A DNA stretch of 64,000 nt from Erpobdella octoculata (lineage: Eukaryota > Annelida > Clitellata > Hirudinida > Erpobdellidae), in the NCBI GenBank assembly GCA_963978895.1, contig OZ022241.1, positions 16,463,341 through 16,527,340 on the forward strand. Direction: 5' to 3'. Positions 1 to 9,912 of the stretch are shown piece after piece. Positions within the stretch are counted from its first letter, which is position 1. Each line of letters opens with the position of its first letter. A program made the position numbers and the translations under genes. The notes under the pieces are model-generated. The model made no database searches and had not been told where the DNA came from. It worked only from the letters and a program-made list of their open reading frames with translations.

Positions 1-190
1 GTACAATCCACCACGAAATAACGCAAATATACATGTCTCAACTTCAGACTCGAACCCACGACTGTCGGATCGGCAACACCGCCTCGCATCATGCCAACTA
101 CCTTACCATCTGCGCTACTTCCACCGTCAAAAAACAGTGGTTGTTAAGCGCTTTTGTTGGGGTATGTTGAACACAACACTCGACTATGAA
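1..190 (-). repeat. tRNA-derived SINE-like repeat, copy 1
   Basis: Read on the minus strand this carries RNA polymerase III promoter-like boxes: an A-box-like TAGCGCAGATGG and a B-box-like GGTTCGAGTCT. The stretch is repeated at 13985-14171 on the plus strand with only scattered differences. It is cut by the window edge and runs into a TA repeat on its other side. A true tRNA gene is unlikely because the flanking sequence is shared between the two copies and no clover-leaf acceptor stem is evident. Confidence 0.6.
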
Positions 191-201
191 TGGGTACGAA
201 T

Positions 202-203
<2 letters not shown>

Positions 204-263
<60 letters not shown>

Positions 264-290
264 ATATGTATATATATATATATATATATT
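204..290. repeat. TA dinucleotide microsatellite
   Basis: Interrupted TA repeat with TTTATA and GTATA interruptions. The short open frames across it are artefacts of the repeat. Confidence 0.95.
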
Positions 291-1530
291 CAGTTATACA
301 ATTACGAAGCACAAAAAGAATTTTGTATTAATGAGCAATTTTATCCGGTCGTCAAGAGACAGAGTTCCATGGAATGATTGATGATATTGAACTCTTCTAG
401 TTGCGGACTCGATTTGACACGCCTCATCACCAATTTGATGTGATTTGAGCGGGCTGAATCGAAGAAAATTTTTGAAACACTTTAGATAATAGAGAGGGTA
501 GACAAAAGATGCACTTAAAAAATACTAAAAAAAACATCCTTTCAAGAAGGTTATAAAAAAGTTTGTGTGAATTTTAAATTGGTAATTACAGGTTTTGTAA
601 GGGTTTACAGTTGTTATAATATTTTAACTTATAAAAAATATTAGGAATAAATAAATACTTTCAAACTTTAGAAATCTAATAATTGAATTTTATTGTTTTT
701 TACTAACAATTTTCCGTTATCAACTGATCAGACGTATAAAACCTTGTAACCAGGCGTTCACAGTTTCTGTGGGTACACAATACAGCCTGTCCTGGACAGG
801 ATATCAACTTGTCATTTGAACAACAATGGCATCTTTTTGTTTCTTTATTATGCTAAGTAACATAAACCAGTTGTGATGTAAAAAAACTGATTTATAGGAC
901 ATTATTACTTTACTATTTGGCAGTATTCGTCTTCGGCGTTTTTAGGCCGAAGTCTAAGTATTTCCGAATATATAAACTTCGGGTCGAAACCTAATTTCGG
1001 TTTGTTCCATATAATGTTTGATATCACTTTCCAATTAGGATCAAACTAGTAAAATCCCGACAAAAATAATGTAAATTAATTATTGATGACTGATATAAAA
1101 CACAAACGTAAATATGTTAATGCTTCAATTTTAGATTCTTGCACGGGCCAATTTTTCGTCGCTCGGCCCTTTGGAAACTCGGTCCGTTTAATAAGCATAA
1201 AGCTCTAGACCCGACTCAACCCGGCCTGTGCTGATTTAATCTCCGTCATTGTTCACAAATTTAAAATAATTTGGCTTGACAATAATTTCGTCTCGGCCAG
1301 GTCCGTTTTTATCCACAGGGCTTTATTCAATATCTTGCAAGATTTTTTTTTAGTTTACTTTCTTTTATTTTTTAGCGGTTTAGTTGTTAAGCCGCTGGTT
1401 GTTTGTTTAAACGATCAAATGTACTGAAAAGTTGAAAATAATTTTTAGGTGTACATATTGAAGGTTTTTGTACTAAACCTTTGTTTGGAAGAGTGGAAAG
1501 TTGGACGTTATCTTAATATATATATATTAA
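291..1530. other. unassigned AT-rich spacer
   Basis: No convincing gene. GC-richer patches at 920-1010 and 1140-1320 with CGGCC and TTCGG words look like decayed transposon ends, but I could not match them to a family. The last bases are a short TA run that abuts the LTR at 1531. Confidence 0.5.
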
Positions 1531-1719
1531 TGTAAAATCGCTGTTTTTACAATAGGTTTTCCCATTGATAGACGTTAAAGGACTTCGAATAACTATTATG
1601 GACATTATTAATAAACCAGAAGGTATAACTAGCCGTAACAAAGCTTCATTTATTATTTTCCAATAAAACATCAAAACCATTCTATTGAGCCCGGTATACG
1701 ATTTGGTGATATCGTAACA
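1531..1719 (+). repeat. 5' LTR of SAP element copy 1
   Basis: 189-bp direct repeat, TG...CA, identical by eye to 3313-3501. It contains CCAATAAAAC, a plausible polyadenylation signal. Its second half is homologous to the LTRs of the two minus-strand relatives (shared AAACCATTCT and CATTTATTAT-like words). Confidence 0.93.
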
Positions 1720-1720
1720 T

Positions 1721-1738
1721 TGGTGTCAGAATTGGGAT
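1721..1738 (+). other. primer binding site, tRNA-Leu type
   Basis: TGGTGTCAGAATTGGGAT starts one base after the LTR. It is complementary to the 3' end of animal tRNA-Leu (CAA type, ending ...TTCTGACACCA) with one apparent mismatch. The same primer site occurs in the gypsy element at 61869 and, slightly altered, in the other SAP elements. Confidence 0.8.
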
Positions 1739-1744
1739 ACAAGA

Positions 1745-3265
1745 ATGGTTTTGAAATCATTGGATGAGCTTTGGGCGAGTGAAATGAAAGACGAGCTGGA
1801 GAAACGTGGCCTGAGCGATACAGGTAAAAAGGACGAACTTATGGAACGCCTCTTAGCCGCGTTAGTGAATGAGGGCTATGGGCCTGACGACGACGAATAT
1901 CTATTCGACATTGACGAGGAAGCTGTGGTCAAGCGAAGGAAATTAAAAAACAAATTGCTGGAGGAAGAAAGACAACGAGCGAAAGAAAACATGGCAGCAC
2001 AGAAGAAGACAGGAGAAGGAATGATTCTTGGCCACGGAAACAAAGTAGCAGCAGTCGGTACAACTGTTGAGAGTTTGGTCGCAGGGTTGGCTGAGGCAGT
2101 GGTGGACACGGTTCTGGACGAGCGGGCTGCTGGTGATGTGGGTTGCTGCGGCGAAACCCAATTTGAACTGGAGTCCACCAGCTGTGTCTCAGAACATGTG
2201 ACGGATGACGGCCGTACAGACTGCACAAGTCAGGTGGGTCATGATGATGAGCCTGTCAAAGACGGTCATGATAAGAAACCTTGCAAAGATGCTCAAGATG
2301 AACCATGCAAAGATGGTGACAGTGATACAGTCGGTTTGGACGTCAAAAACCAAACTAAAGAAGATGAGAAGAATGTTGAAAACGAAATGCAAAACGATGA
2401 GGATGAAAGTGACGATGATGATTATAATAATGGCAATAACAACTATGGCTTTCACCCATACAGCGACGGTTCTGAAACGGAAGCCTCCATAACAGACGAC
2501 GTCACCGAATATTCAGGGTCAGATTTTAGTGAAGAATCTGACTCGGATGAAGCAACCGAGGATTTAGAAACGGACGAAACTCCAATGGAAAATTACGTCA
2601 AAGTTAACTTGACAAGAAAAGAAGACACTGATTTGAGAGACGATGACGATAATTTGAAGAAAGATCCGCTGGACGATACGAAAGTTGACACCGACGAAAG
2701 AGCCGAGTTGGAATGTGAAAAGAAAACGTTCGATTGTAGCTTGGAAGAAAACAAACATGACGGCGGTGAACTTTTCCGAAACAACAATAGCAATGCAGCA
2801 AGCAAAAACTCTAGAAAAAATGAGACAAGAACAGAGAACGGTACCGAGGGTTTTAAATCAGATGAATCCACAGAAGATTCTAGATCAGATAGACTAAGAG
2901 TCATTGTAAAATCAAATAACAGTTTGATGAAGGGATTTATTGGATTTATGGAACGTGTTTTCGAAAAACCTTTTGAAGAGTTTCTTGAGAAAGATCTAAA
3001 GGATGTGAAGGAAGAAGAAAAAGCAGACAATTCCGATAAACCGTGCAAAGATGTTCAGGACGAGGCATGCAAAAAAGGCTGTGATGAACCGTGCAAAAAT
3101 GGCGACGATGAGCCAAAGAAAGACTCTGTTGATGAGCCAAAGAAGGACTGGAAGAAACTGTGTCAAACAGTCAAGAGACTTGACCATGTTGTTTGCGAAT
3201 TGCGGTCAAAGCCACGAGTAAAGATCAAGGCATTTTGGTGTTCGTGGCCGAGTCGCATTTCTTAA
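1745..3265 (+). CDS. SAP-domain acidic repeat protein of a non-autonomous LTR element
   Basis: Intact 506-residue ORF, the only gene of this element. Residues about 1-40 form a SAP domain (L..L..L/M...L..RGLS..GKKDELMERL), a helix-extended-helix module known to bind AT-rich scaffold-attachment DNA. A basic, helical stretch follows (about 62-85), then a long Asp/Glu-rich region with PCKD-type repeats (about 170-195). A second group of CKD/CKNGDDEP units lies near 440-475, before a conserved C-terminal block (DWKKLCQTVKRLDHVVCELR). The ATG follows the primer site by 6 bases. No Gag capsid, zinc finger or enzyme motif is visible. Inference: it is a DNA- or RNA-associating, Gag-derived accessory or structural protein of the element. 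Relatives at 51088-52311 and 24280-26863 share both ends. Confidence 0.85.
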   Translation: MVLKSLDELWASEMKDELEKRGLSDTGKKDELMERLLAALVNEGYGPDDDEYLFDIDEEAVVKRRKLKNKLLEEERQRAKENMAAQKKTGEGMILGHGNKVAAVGTTVESLVAGLAEAVVDTVLDERAAGDVGCCGETQFELESTSCVSEHVTDDGRTDCTSQVGHDDEPVKDGHDKKPCKDAQDEPCKDGDSDTVGLDVKNQTKEDEKNVENEMQNDEDESDDDDYNNGNNNYGFHPYSDGSETEASITDDVTEYSGSDFSEESDSDEATEDLETDETPMENYVKVNLTRKEDTDLRDDDDNLKKDPLDDTKVDTDERAELECEKKTFDCSLEENKHDGGELFRNNNSNAASKNSRKNETRTENGTEGFKSDESTEDSRSDRLRVIVKSNNSLMKGFIGFMERVFEKPFEEFLEKDLKDVKEEEKADNSDKPCKDVQDEACKKGCDEPCKNGDDEPKKDSVDEPKKDWKKLCQTVKRLDHVVCELRSKPRVKIKAFWCSWPSRIS

Positions 3266-3296
3266 AAGCGATATGCTGTTCGGGACGAACAGAATT

Positions 3297-3306
3297 AAGA
3301 AGGGGG
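3297..3306 (+). other. polypurine tract
   Basis: AAGAAGGGGG lies just upstream of the 3' LTR, the expected position for plus-strand DNA priming. The minus-strand relatives have the same motif next to their downstream LTRs. Confidence 0.75.
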
Positions 3307-3312
3307 TAATAA

Positions 3313-3497
3313 TGTAAAATCGCTGTTTTTACAATAGGTTTTCCCATTGATAGACGTTAAAGGACTTCGAATAACTATTATGGACATTATTAATAAACCA
3401 GAAGGTATAACTAGCCGTAACAAAGCTTCATTTATTATTTTCCAATAAAACATCAAAACCATTCTATTGAGCCCGGTATACGATTTGGTGATATCGT

Positions 3498-3501
<4 letters not shown>
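3313..3501 (+). repeat. 3' LTR of SAP element copy 1
   Basis: 189-bp copy of the 5' LTR with no difference seen by eye. It is followed directly by a TA repeat. Confidence 0.93.

Positions 3502-3567
<66 letters not shown>
3502..3567. repeat. TA microsatellite flanking SAP element
   Basis: Pure TA run directly after the 3' LTR. The 5' flank also ends in TA units, so the element sits in a TA repeat. Confidence 0.95.
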
Positions 3568-3573
<6 letters not shown>

Positions 3574-3864
3574 ACCTAATTTGAACATATTTCGAAATCG
3601 AGTGTATTTGAAATCAAAATTAGTATTGAAAAACTCGTTTTCCTTTACTTGTTAACCTTTTAGAACATTAGTATACAAGTGTTGTTTTGAAAAATATTGT
3701 TTTTATATGATTGATATTTTTGTTTTGTTTACAACACCCGCTTCTCCGAGGCCGCTTCTAATTTCATCAAATAACTTATATATTACAAAGAGAAATTTAT
3801 GGCAAAATACGTTATTTGTTTATATTCGTATAAACTGTAAAATTATTTTAATTGTTTCGTAAAC

Positions 3865-5620
3865 CATGCCTGTTGGACGAACAAGAAGTGAAACGAAGGG
3901 ATCGTTGAACGATATTTTGGGTTTACACTTGTGCGAGGCCTGCCCGAAAAGTAATGAAGAGAAAATTCAAAAGGCTTCTTGTTACTGTAGAGAGTCGACC
4001 ACTTGCAGTTGAAGTTATTGAAATTAAAGAGTCGTTTAAAGAAATGAAACAATATATGTCCATTTTGGAGAACAACGGGAAGTTATAACTTGAACAGAAA
4101 AAGAAGATTGATGATCTGAAAACTAGCTTGGAAAATTTTGGAAAAGAATCGATAAACAAAATTGAAGAGACACAGAACACAGGAAAAAAATGGACAGAGC
4201 TTTTTGCAAGTGGGGTTAAATCACTGTCAACAGATGTGAAAAGTGTACAACTCTCGGTGGAGTTCACAGGAGCAAGATTTGATATAGCTACTGACAGACA
4301 ACGTCGGAGAAATAACATTATAATCTTCAATATGCAGGAGGCCGAGTCCACTTCTAGAACTGGTGACAAAAATGATGTATTAAAAATGTTAGAAGAAATT
4401 TCTGGTTTAAAGCTAGAAAAAGAGATCATTGATGTCTACAGACTGGAAAAACGCGATGGTTCTGCAAGGCCTAGACCAATACTAATCAAGTTAGAAAATT
4501 TACAGTTAAGAATATAATAATGGAAAACGCGTCAAAGTTGAGAAAAAGTGAGACAACAAGAGATGTCACACTTATTAATGATCTCTCGGATGAAGATAGA
4601 CGGGTTTGCAGAGAACTGTTGGCAAAGAAAAAAGAGGAAATTGGCGGTAAAGAAGATATAAATAGATGGATCTTCCATATACGTGGTCAGCCTGGAGAGT
4701 TCCGGGTGCTGGCCTACAAGAAACGAAATTTATAGTTAAGCCATGTTTAAGAAATGAGAGGGTTTGGAACTCGACTAATTCTGGACAACTGGAAAGATCT
4801 GAAAGAAAGTAGAGGTTGACCAATATCAGAAGTTGTTTAAATAAATTACACAAATTTTTTCTGTTTCTACATTTGGAAAAACCTGATTTGTTTTGTTTGA
4901 TTGAAACATGGCTTCACAAAGACATTCCGGATGCTTTGATCTGTTCGCCAGGTTACAATATTATAAGAAAAGATCGTTTATCTCGAGGTGGTGGGGTCAT
5001 GATTCTTCTTAGAGATTGCATTGGTTATCGACTGGTTGATGTTCCCCCAAAGTATTCCCACATTGAACTGATTTGTATTGATGTTATTTTTGGACAAACT
5101 ACTTGGAGAATAATTGGATACTATAGATATGGAGGCTATAACAACAAAGCTCTTGAATATGCCCAGGATAACGTTGATTGTCATTGTTTTCTATGCCATA
5201 AAAAGACGGCGATCTGCTTGATGGGTGATTTTAACCTTCCAGATTTTAACTGGAATTTATTTTCTGCCCCATCTTGTTGTGTGTATAGTCTCTTTCTCGA
5301 TTTAGTTAATGAACTGGGACTTCACCAATTTGTCAATGTCCCCACACGCGGGAAAAATATTCTAGATCTTGTTTTCTCCAGTGATTCGCAGATGATTTCT
5401 TCAATCACCACGAGCTGCCCAATTTCAAATAGCGATCATTGCGTTGTTAGTTTCTAACCGAATATGTCTCGTTTAAGTGCTGCGGAATCAACAAAAGCCG
5501 ACTATTCCGTAATAAATGAATGTTTGCAACACATTAACTGGAATTCTATATTTCAACACTGCTTCTCTGTGGAGGCTTGCTAGGAGGTTTTTCGAGGCTA
5601 CATTAGTTAGATGCGTAATG
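3865..5620 (+). pseudogene. decayed LINE with ORF1 and endonuclease remnants
   Basis: Relic of a two-ORF non-LTR retrotransposon. ORF1 pieces (about 3868-4735) show a Cys-containing start, a coiled-coil-like stretch and an RRM-like fold signature (RRNNIIIFNMQEAE followed by RPILIKLENL). They are broken by stops at about 4087 and 4517. ORF2 begins near 4816 with an apurinic-endonuclease domain: IRSCLNK, LIETWLHKD, GGGVMILLRD, LMGDFNLPDFNWN, NILDLVFSS and NSDHCVV. A TAA at 5455 and a TAG at about 5581 interrupt the frame, which continues as recognisable LINE protein to about 5620. No reverse transcriptase follows, so it is truncated at its 3' side. The clade is CR1- or jockey-like; I cannot be more exact. 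Confidence 0.75.
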
Positions 5621-5830
5621 ATAGGCGCGCTTGGTCTCCCAACCCGTCAATAAACAATAGTTAGTCTCCATTAACTATACTTGCAACTACTAAATCTAGT
5701 AAAACATGTTTTAAAATTTTAAACTCAGTGTGAGTAAGAGAAAGGTTTGATTAAATATAGGCATGCTGGAAATCCTTTTTTTTCTTCAAATGTAATATAA
5801 AGCTTTGAGTTTTGAATTATGTTCTTTTTT

Positions 5831-6676
5831 CAGTGATGGGCACTTTAACTACTGTAGTTGTAACTACTGTAGTTATAACTACATTTATAGTAGTTACATG
5901 GTAGTTATAACTACTTTTGTTTTTGAGTAGTTGTCATGTAGTTATAACTACTTTTATGATCTAGTTTGGTAGTTATAACTAGTCTAACTACTTTGACTTA
6001 GCGCTGTAACAAAATTATTAAAAAGCCAGATAATTTAAAAATATAATCTAAAGCATCGAATGTTCAATCACTGAAGGATTATCCATTTGTAGAATGAGCT
6101 TTCATAAAAGCCAATTCTACTCTTCCAATCATGGCTGGTATGATTTTGACACCTCGAAGGTGCAAAATGAGTGACACTTTATTTGACCGTATGGTTTTTC
6201 TGAAAAGCCGTTCCAGTTTTAACAAATTTTGAACTTTGTCATTCAACCTTTATGTATCAATAAACACTTTGTTTTTCTAAAATTTGCTTAAAAATACTTT
6301 GTTTTTATTATATTTGCTTAAAAATACTTTGTTTTTATTATATTTGTTTAAAAATACTTTGTTTTTTTTATAATAGCTTAAAAATACTTTGTTTTTATTG
6401 TATTTAGTTAACAATCATTATTATTCTTTAAAAAAAATTATTAAATGCAAATTTATTTTTTGTTGTTGTGTTTTTATATCTTACAGTACATGTTTTATAA
6501 ATATACGAGTAGTTAAAAAGTAGTTGGAAAGTAGTTAACTACTTTAGTAGTAGTTAACAAACTAGTTATAACTACCTCTCTTCTAAAGTAGTTAACATGT
6601 AGTTATAACTACTTCTGTCATGAGGTAGTTGGCATGTAGTTGTAACTACAATTGAAGTAGTTGGTGCCCATCACTG
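5831..6676. mobile_element. hAT-type non-autonomous element, copy 1
   Basis: 846-bp element with terminal inverted repeats CAGTGATGGGCAC / GTGCCCATCACTG, flanked by a perfect 8-bp target duplication TCTTTTTT (5823-5830 and 6677-6684). The 8-bp duplication and CAGxGxTGGGCA ends are diagnostic of hAT elements. Both ends carry arrays of the palindrome-like GTAGTTATAACTAC, probably transposase binding sites. The middle has about four 28-bp repeats (AAATACTTTGTTTTTATTAT core, about 6255-6415). No transposase is encoded. A close copy is at 21982-22801. Confidence 0.92.
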
Positions 6677-6684
6677 TCTTTTTT

Positions 6685-7089
6685 AGATTTGTCAGTTGGT
6701 TCTTACTTGGTGGAATGCTGTAATAATTATATAACGAAAACATTAGAAATAGTTGTTTTTTGAAATATTATTAGCAGCCCTATGCTTAAATTTTTAAAAT
6801 GTTATTACATTCGAAATAAACCAGAAACTGATAATTACTGTTTAACCGAACTCAAACTTTAACAAATTCCAAAATCAAACCTTAACACATACCGAACCCA
6901 ACTAAACTCGAACTGCAGCAACCACCAAGCCGAACAGAACCCGAACTCTCAAAATAGAGTTCAATTCATATCTCTAATAATCTTTAGGACTGACAGCGTA
7001 AAATCGTATAATACTTTTATTACACACCTGCACTTACTAAATATATCTGCAGCTGACCCTGCTGGCTGTCGCGTTATGTGAAATGGCTA
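6685..7089. other. unassigned spacer
   Basis: Between the hAT element and the minisatellite at 7090. A weak stretch of repeated AACCGAACTC-like words at 6840-6960 is the only pattern seen. Confidence 0.4.
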
Positions 7090-7300
7090 ACGATTCTAGG
7101 ACTGTTCATCAAAGGACGATTCATCAAAGGACTGTTCTTCAAGGACTATTCATCAAGGGAATATTCATCAAAGGACTATTCACCAAAGGACTATTCACCA
7201 AAGGACTATTCATCCAGAGGACGGTTCATCATAAGGACTGTTCATCTAATGTCTATTCATCCAGCGGACTATTCATCAAAAAAGTTAAAATTGTTTAAGA
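7090..7300 (+). repeat. GGACTATTCATCAA minisatellite, copy 1
   Basis: About thirteen imperfect units of about 15 bp (AAAGGACTATTCATC). The same array occurs at 8387-8560 (inverted) and 60737-60915. Open frames through it encode only the repeat (FIKG or KDYSS units) and are not treated as genes. Confidence 0.85.
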
Positions 7301-7403
7301 TGTTATTTTCAACCAAATAATGTTACCAAAATGTAGGGTAATCTATATCAAGTTTACAGTGCTACTCTGCTTGCATCCAAATACTTTATTCTTTATAATA
7401 GAA

Positions 7404-7560
7404 CTAGCGAGGTACTTTGCGTTGCCCGGGGTTTTTAGAGGTTTTTTGGTCGTTTTTCTCTCTCGCTCCCTTTTCCTTCCCCGCTTGCTCTCACGCTCCC
7501 GGTCACTCTCTCTTCCCGCTTATCTCCCGCTTCCGCTCCCGGTCAGAGCACCAGAAAAAC
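7404..7560 (-). mobile_element. Helitron-like 3' end with pyrimidine/purine minisatellite
   Basis: On the minus strand this ends in a C-rich stretch, CCCCGGGCAACGC...CTCGCTAG, followed by T. That matches a Helitron 3' terminus (short hairpin, then CTAG, with T as target base). Inside lie repeats of GGGAGCGGGAAAGCGACC type, seen here as CTCCCGGTC and CGCTCCC. At least five more ends of this kind are in the window. No Rep/helicase gene is seen. Confidence 0.5.
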
Positions 7561-8386
7561 CAAATTCGACTGTTTTCGTAAACCATATATGTACACATTT
7601 ACCAAAGGCCACAAACACGTCAAAGCATCACACATGCCCGCTATGTCAAATCTGGCATCGGTCGTTTAACACCATGAGGCCACGCTTTAAAGACACTTTT
7701 GCCTCGAGCAATCAGCAAGTTTGTAGAAGACATGGTTGTAATATACAACAATTTTATTCGTCAAATACATTAAATAAAACAACTGGACAAGAAATAACGT
7801 CTAGATCTTAAGATCAAACGAGCAAAAGACAATTGAATAATAAGTTTAAAAAACTGCTTTCAACTGTTCGTACAAACTGTAAACATATACACACTCAAAC
7901 AGCCAGATACCATACACCTCAAAACATCACTAACACCCGGTATACCACTTCTGCCACACTTCAAAGAGACGAACACGCTCGCTTAGCGAGGTCAGGAAAG
8001 GTCATTTCAAAGAGACGCTTACGTTCGTCCGGATCGTCGATAAATCAACCAGACTCAGATTTCATGCAAACTTCAAATAAAAACTAAATACATTGGAACT
8101 CATTTAATTGATATAAAAACCTATTTTGTTTTTTTAATAAAAGTTGCGGTAGTGAATAGCGCTGAGAACAGCTAAAAAATGTTGCGGCGCTGTCATCAAC
8201 GATCTTGTCAGCCAATAGAACCGCTCTTAACAACCCTGGTTGCCATCACTATTTTTTTTAAATTACTGATATGTTTGAAATTTATTTTATCAAAGATGAA
8301 GAACTGTCTTTTAAAAATACATCAAATTACTTTACGCTGAAAACATCTTGGGTATATATTGATAAAGGTTGCTGAGTGGCTTTAAA
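7561..8386. other. unassigned stretch between inverted minisatellite copies
   Basis: Lies between the Helitron-like end and the inverted minisatellite at 8387. Two open frames (7320-7811 and 7833-8087) have no recognisable domain. Their ACAC-rich codons suggest non-autonomous transposon interior rather than genes. Confidence 0.4.
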
Positions 8387-8560
8387 ATTTGATGAATAGT
8401 CCTCTTGATGAATAGTCTTTAGATGAACAGTCCTTATGATGAACCGTCCTCTTGATGAATAGTCCTTTGATGAATAGTCTCTTGATGAATAGTCCCTTGA
8501 TGAATAGTCCTTGATGAACAGTCCCTTGATGAATCGTCCTTTGATGAAAAGTCCGCATAC
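8387..8560 (-). repeat. GGACTATTCATCAA minisatellite, copy 2 (inverted)
   Basis: Same 15-bp unit as 7090-7300, on the opposite strand (GATGAATAGTCCTTT units). With copy 1 it forms a spaced inverted repeat around 7.3-8.4 kb. Confidence 0.85.
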
Positions 8561-8717
8561 TTTGCTAACATGCATACTTAGCATGGATATCTTGATACAA
8601 CAACTAAAAACCCAATCTAATTAAAAAATACTCATTTAAGTCCAATGTATTATTTCTGATTATACATGGTCATCTTGATTTAACTTGTAGATCCACAACC
8701 TAATAAAAATACTTATA

Positions 8718-8865
8718 TATGATCAAGTTCCCGTTCCCGTTCATTTACCGGGAGAGCAAGCAGGAACGGGAAAGCGACCGGGAGAGGGAGAGCAAGCGGA
8801 GAATGAAACGGAGCGAGAGAGACAAGAATTAGAAAAACCCCGGGCAACGCCGGATACCCCGCTAG
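8718..8865 (+). mobile_element. Helitron-like 3' end
   Basis: Purine-rich GGGAGAGCAAGCGG units lead to CCCCGGGCAACGCCGG, then ACCCCGCTAG. CCGG-GCAACG-CCGG forms a short hairpin ahead of CTAG. The base after CTAG is C here, so the last nucleotides may be altered. Confidence 0.5.
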
Positions 8866-8989
8866 CATACAATGAAAAACGTAGTGCGCATATATGGTTG
8901 TATATATAAATATATATGTGTGTGTGGGTATATATATACATCGTTGTTAGCATATTTTTATATATGTGTTATTGTTGCCCTGTTTACGT

Positions 8990-9849
8990 ATTATTAAATA
9001 AAGATCATCTTACAGACATCAGAGTTATATCAAATCACCATACACCACCTAGGATCACGACACCGTTAGTATTCATATATATCTCAAATATCTCTAACAT
9101 TACCAAAGGAACTATGCAAAAAACAATAAATAAGAAATAATCATCAAATTTTCTTCAATTTTTTATTAAACGTAACAATACAAAGTTAACAAAATTTCAC
9201 ATTCACTGCAGACACCTCTCATTCGAAGGAACCAAAACACACTTTTCAGAAAAACTGCAGGGATGACAGAGCTCAAAACTAGCATCTTGACATATTTTTC
9301 AAAATGAAATGTTTTCATCTCCCATTACATTCACTCCCATCATGTTTTCAGCAAAAATTTTTATTTTATGGGATTTTAATCGGTCTTATAAGAATAGAAT
9401 TGTTTTTACAATTTTTGAAAAAAAAATTTGATGTTGCCTTTTTTGGGACACTTTTTGCTAACATGGTTGCTGCAACAATGTGATTTAGTTCATGCTTAAT
9501 AAATAATCCTCCAATACAAATAAATGCCTTGAAAGCTTGTTCCAACGTTAGCTTTATAAAATTTTAAATTTCCTTCTAATGTTTTAGTTGTATAATTAGC
9601 TCTAAAATGTCATCAACACTTTTTTTAATTCTGTTTGAAGTCAGTGTTTGGCTTTTGCGAGATAAATAAAGTGCTTTTTCGAAAGATGATTTTCTGTAAT
9701 AATTTACATCCGCAATGGGCAGTTGAGTGCTTTGTTGTTTTAATTTTTTCAAAGTTTCATCCAAAGAAACAATTTAAGTATTCTTTCAGATATTTTTAAT
9801 AATTTCAATGAATTCAAACGCCGTTATTACATTCGTAGCTTTTCAAAGC
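8990..9849. other. unassigned AT-rich stretch
   Basis: No recognised gene. A 62-codon frame at 9576-9764 (minus) is hydrophilic but has no homology I recognise. Confidence 0.35.
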
Positions 9850-9912
9850 CATTTCAAATTGAAAATTCAAATTCAAAGCAAAAGAAAAACAGAACAATGA
9901 TCAGTCGGGGGA

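Larger units (their letters stand above)
1531..3501 (+). mobile_element. SAP-domain non-autonomous LTR retrotransposon, copy 1 (complete)
   Basis: A complete 1971-bp LTR element. Its two 189-bp terminal repeats (1531-1719 and 3313-3501) begin TG and end CA and are identical by eye, so the insertion is recent. Internally it has a primer binding site matching the 3' end of a tRNA-Leu, one long ORF, and a purine tract before the 3' LTR. No capsid, zinc knuckle, protease, reverse transcriptase or integrase is present, so it must be mobilised in trans. TA repeats lie on both sides, which hides any target duplication. Relatives are at 24077-27070 and 50256-52519. Confidence 0.9.

Noticed and set aside
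1876..2226. Antisense ORFs over the SAP gene
   Set aside because: Shadows of the coding strand; composition mirrors the acidic repeats.
9576..9764. 62-codon hydrophilic minus-strand ORF
   Set aside because: No ATG start in frame, no recognised domain, and no clear splice sites.
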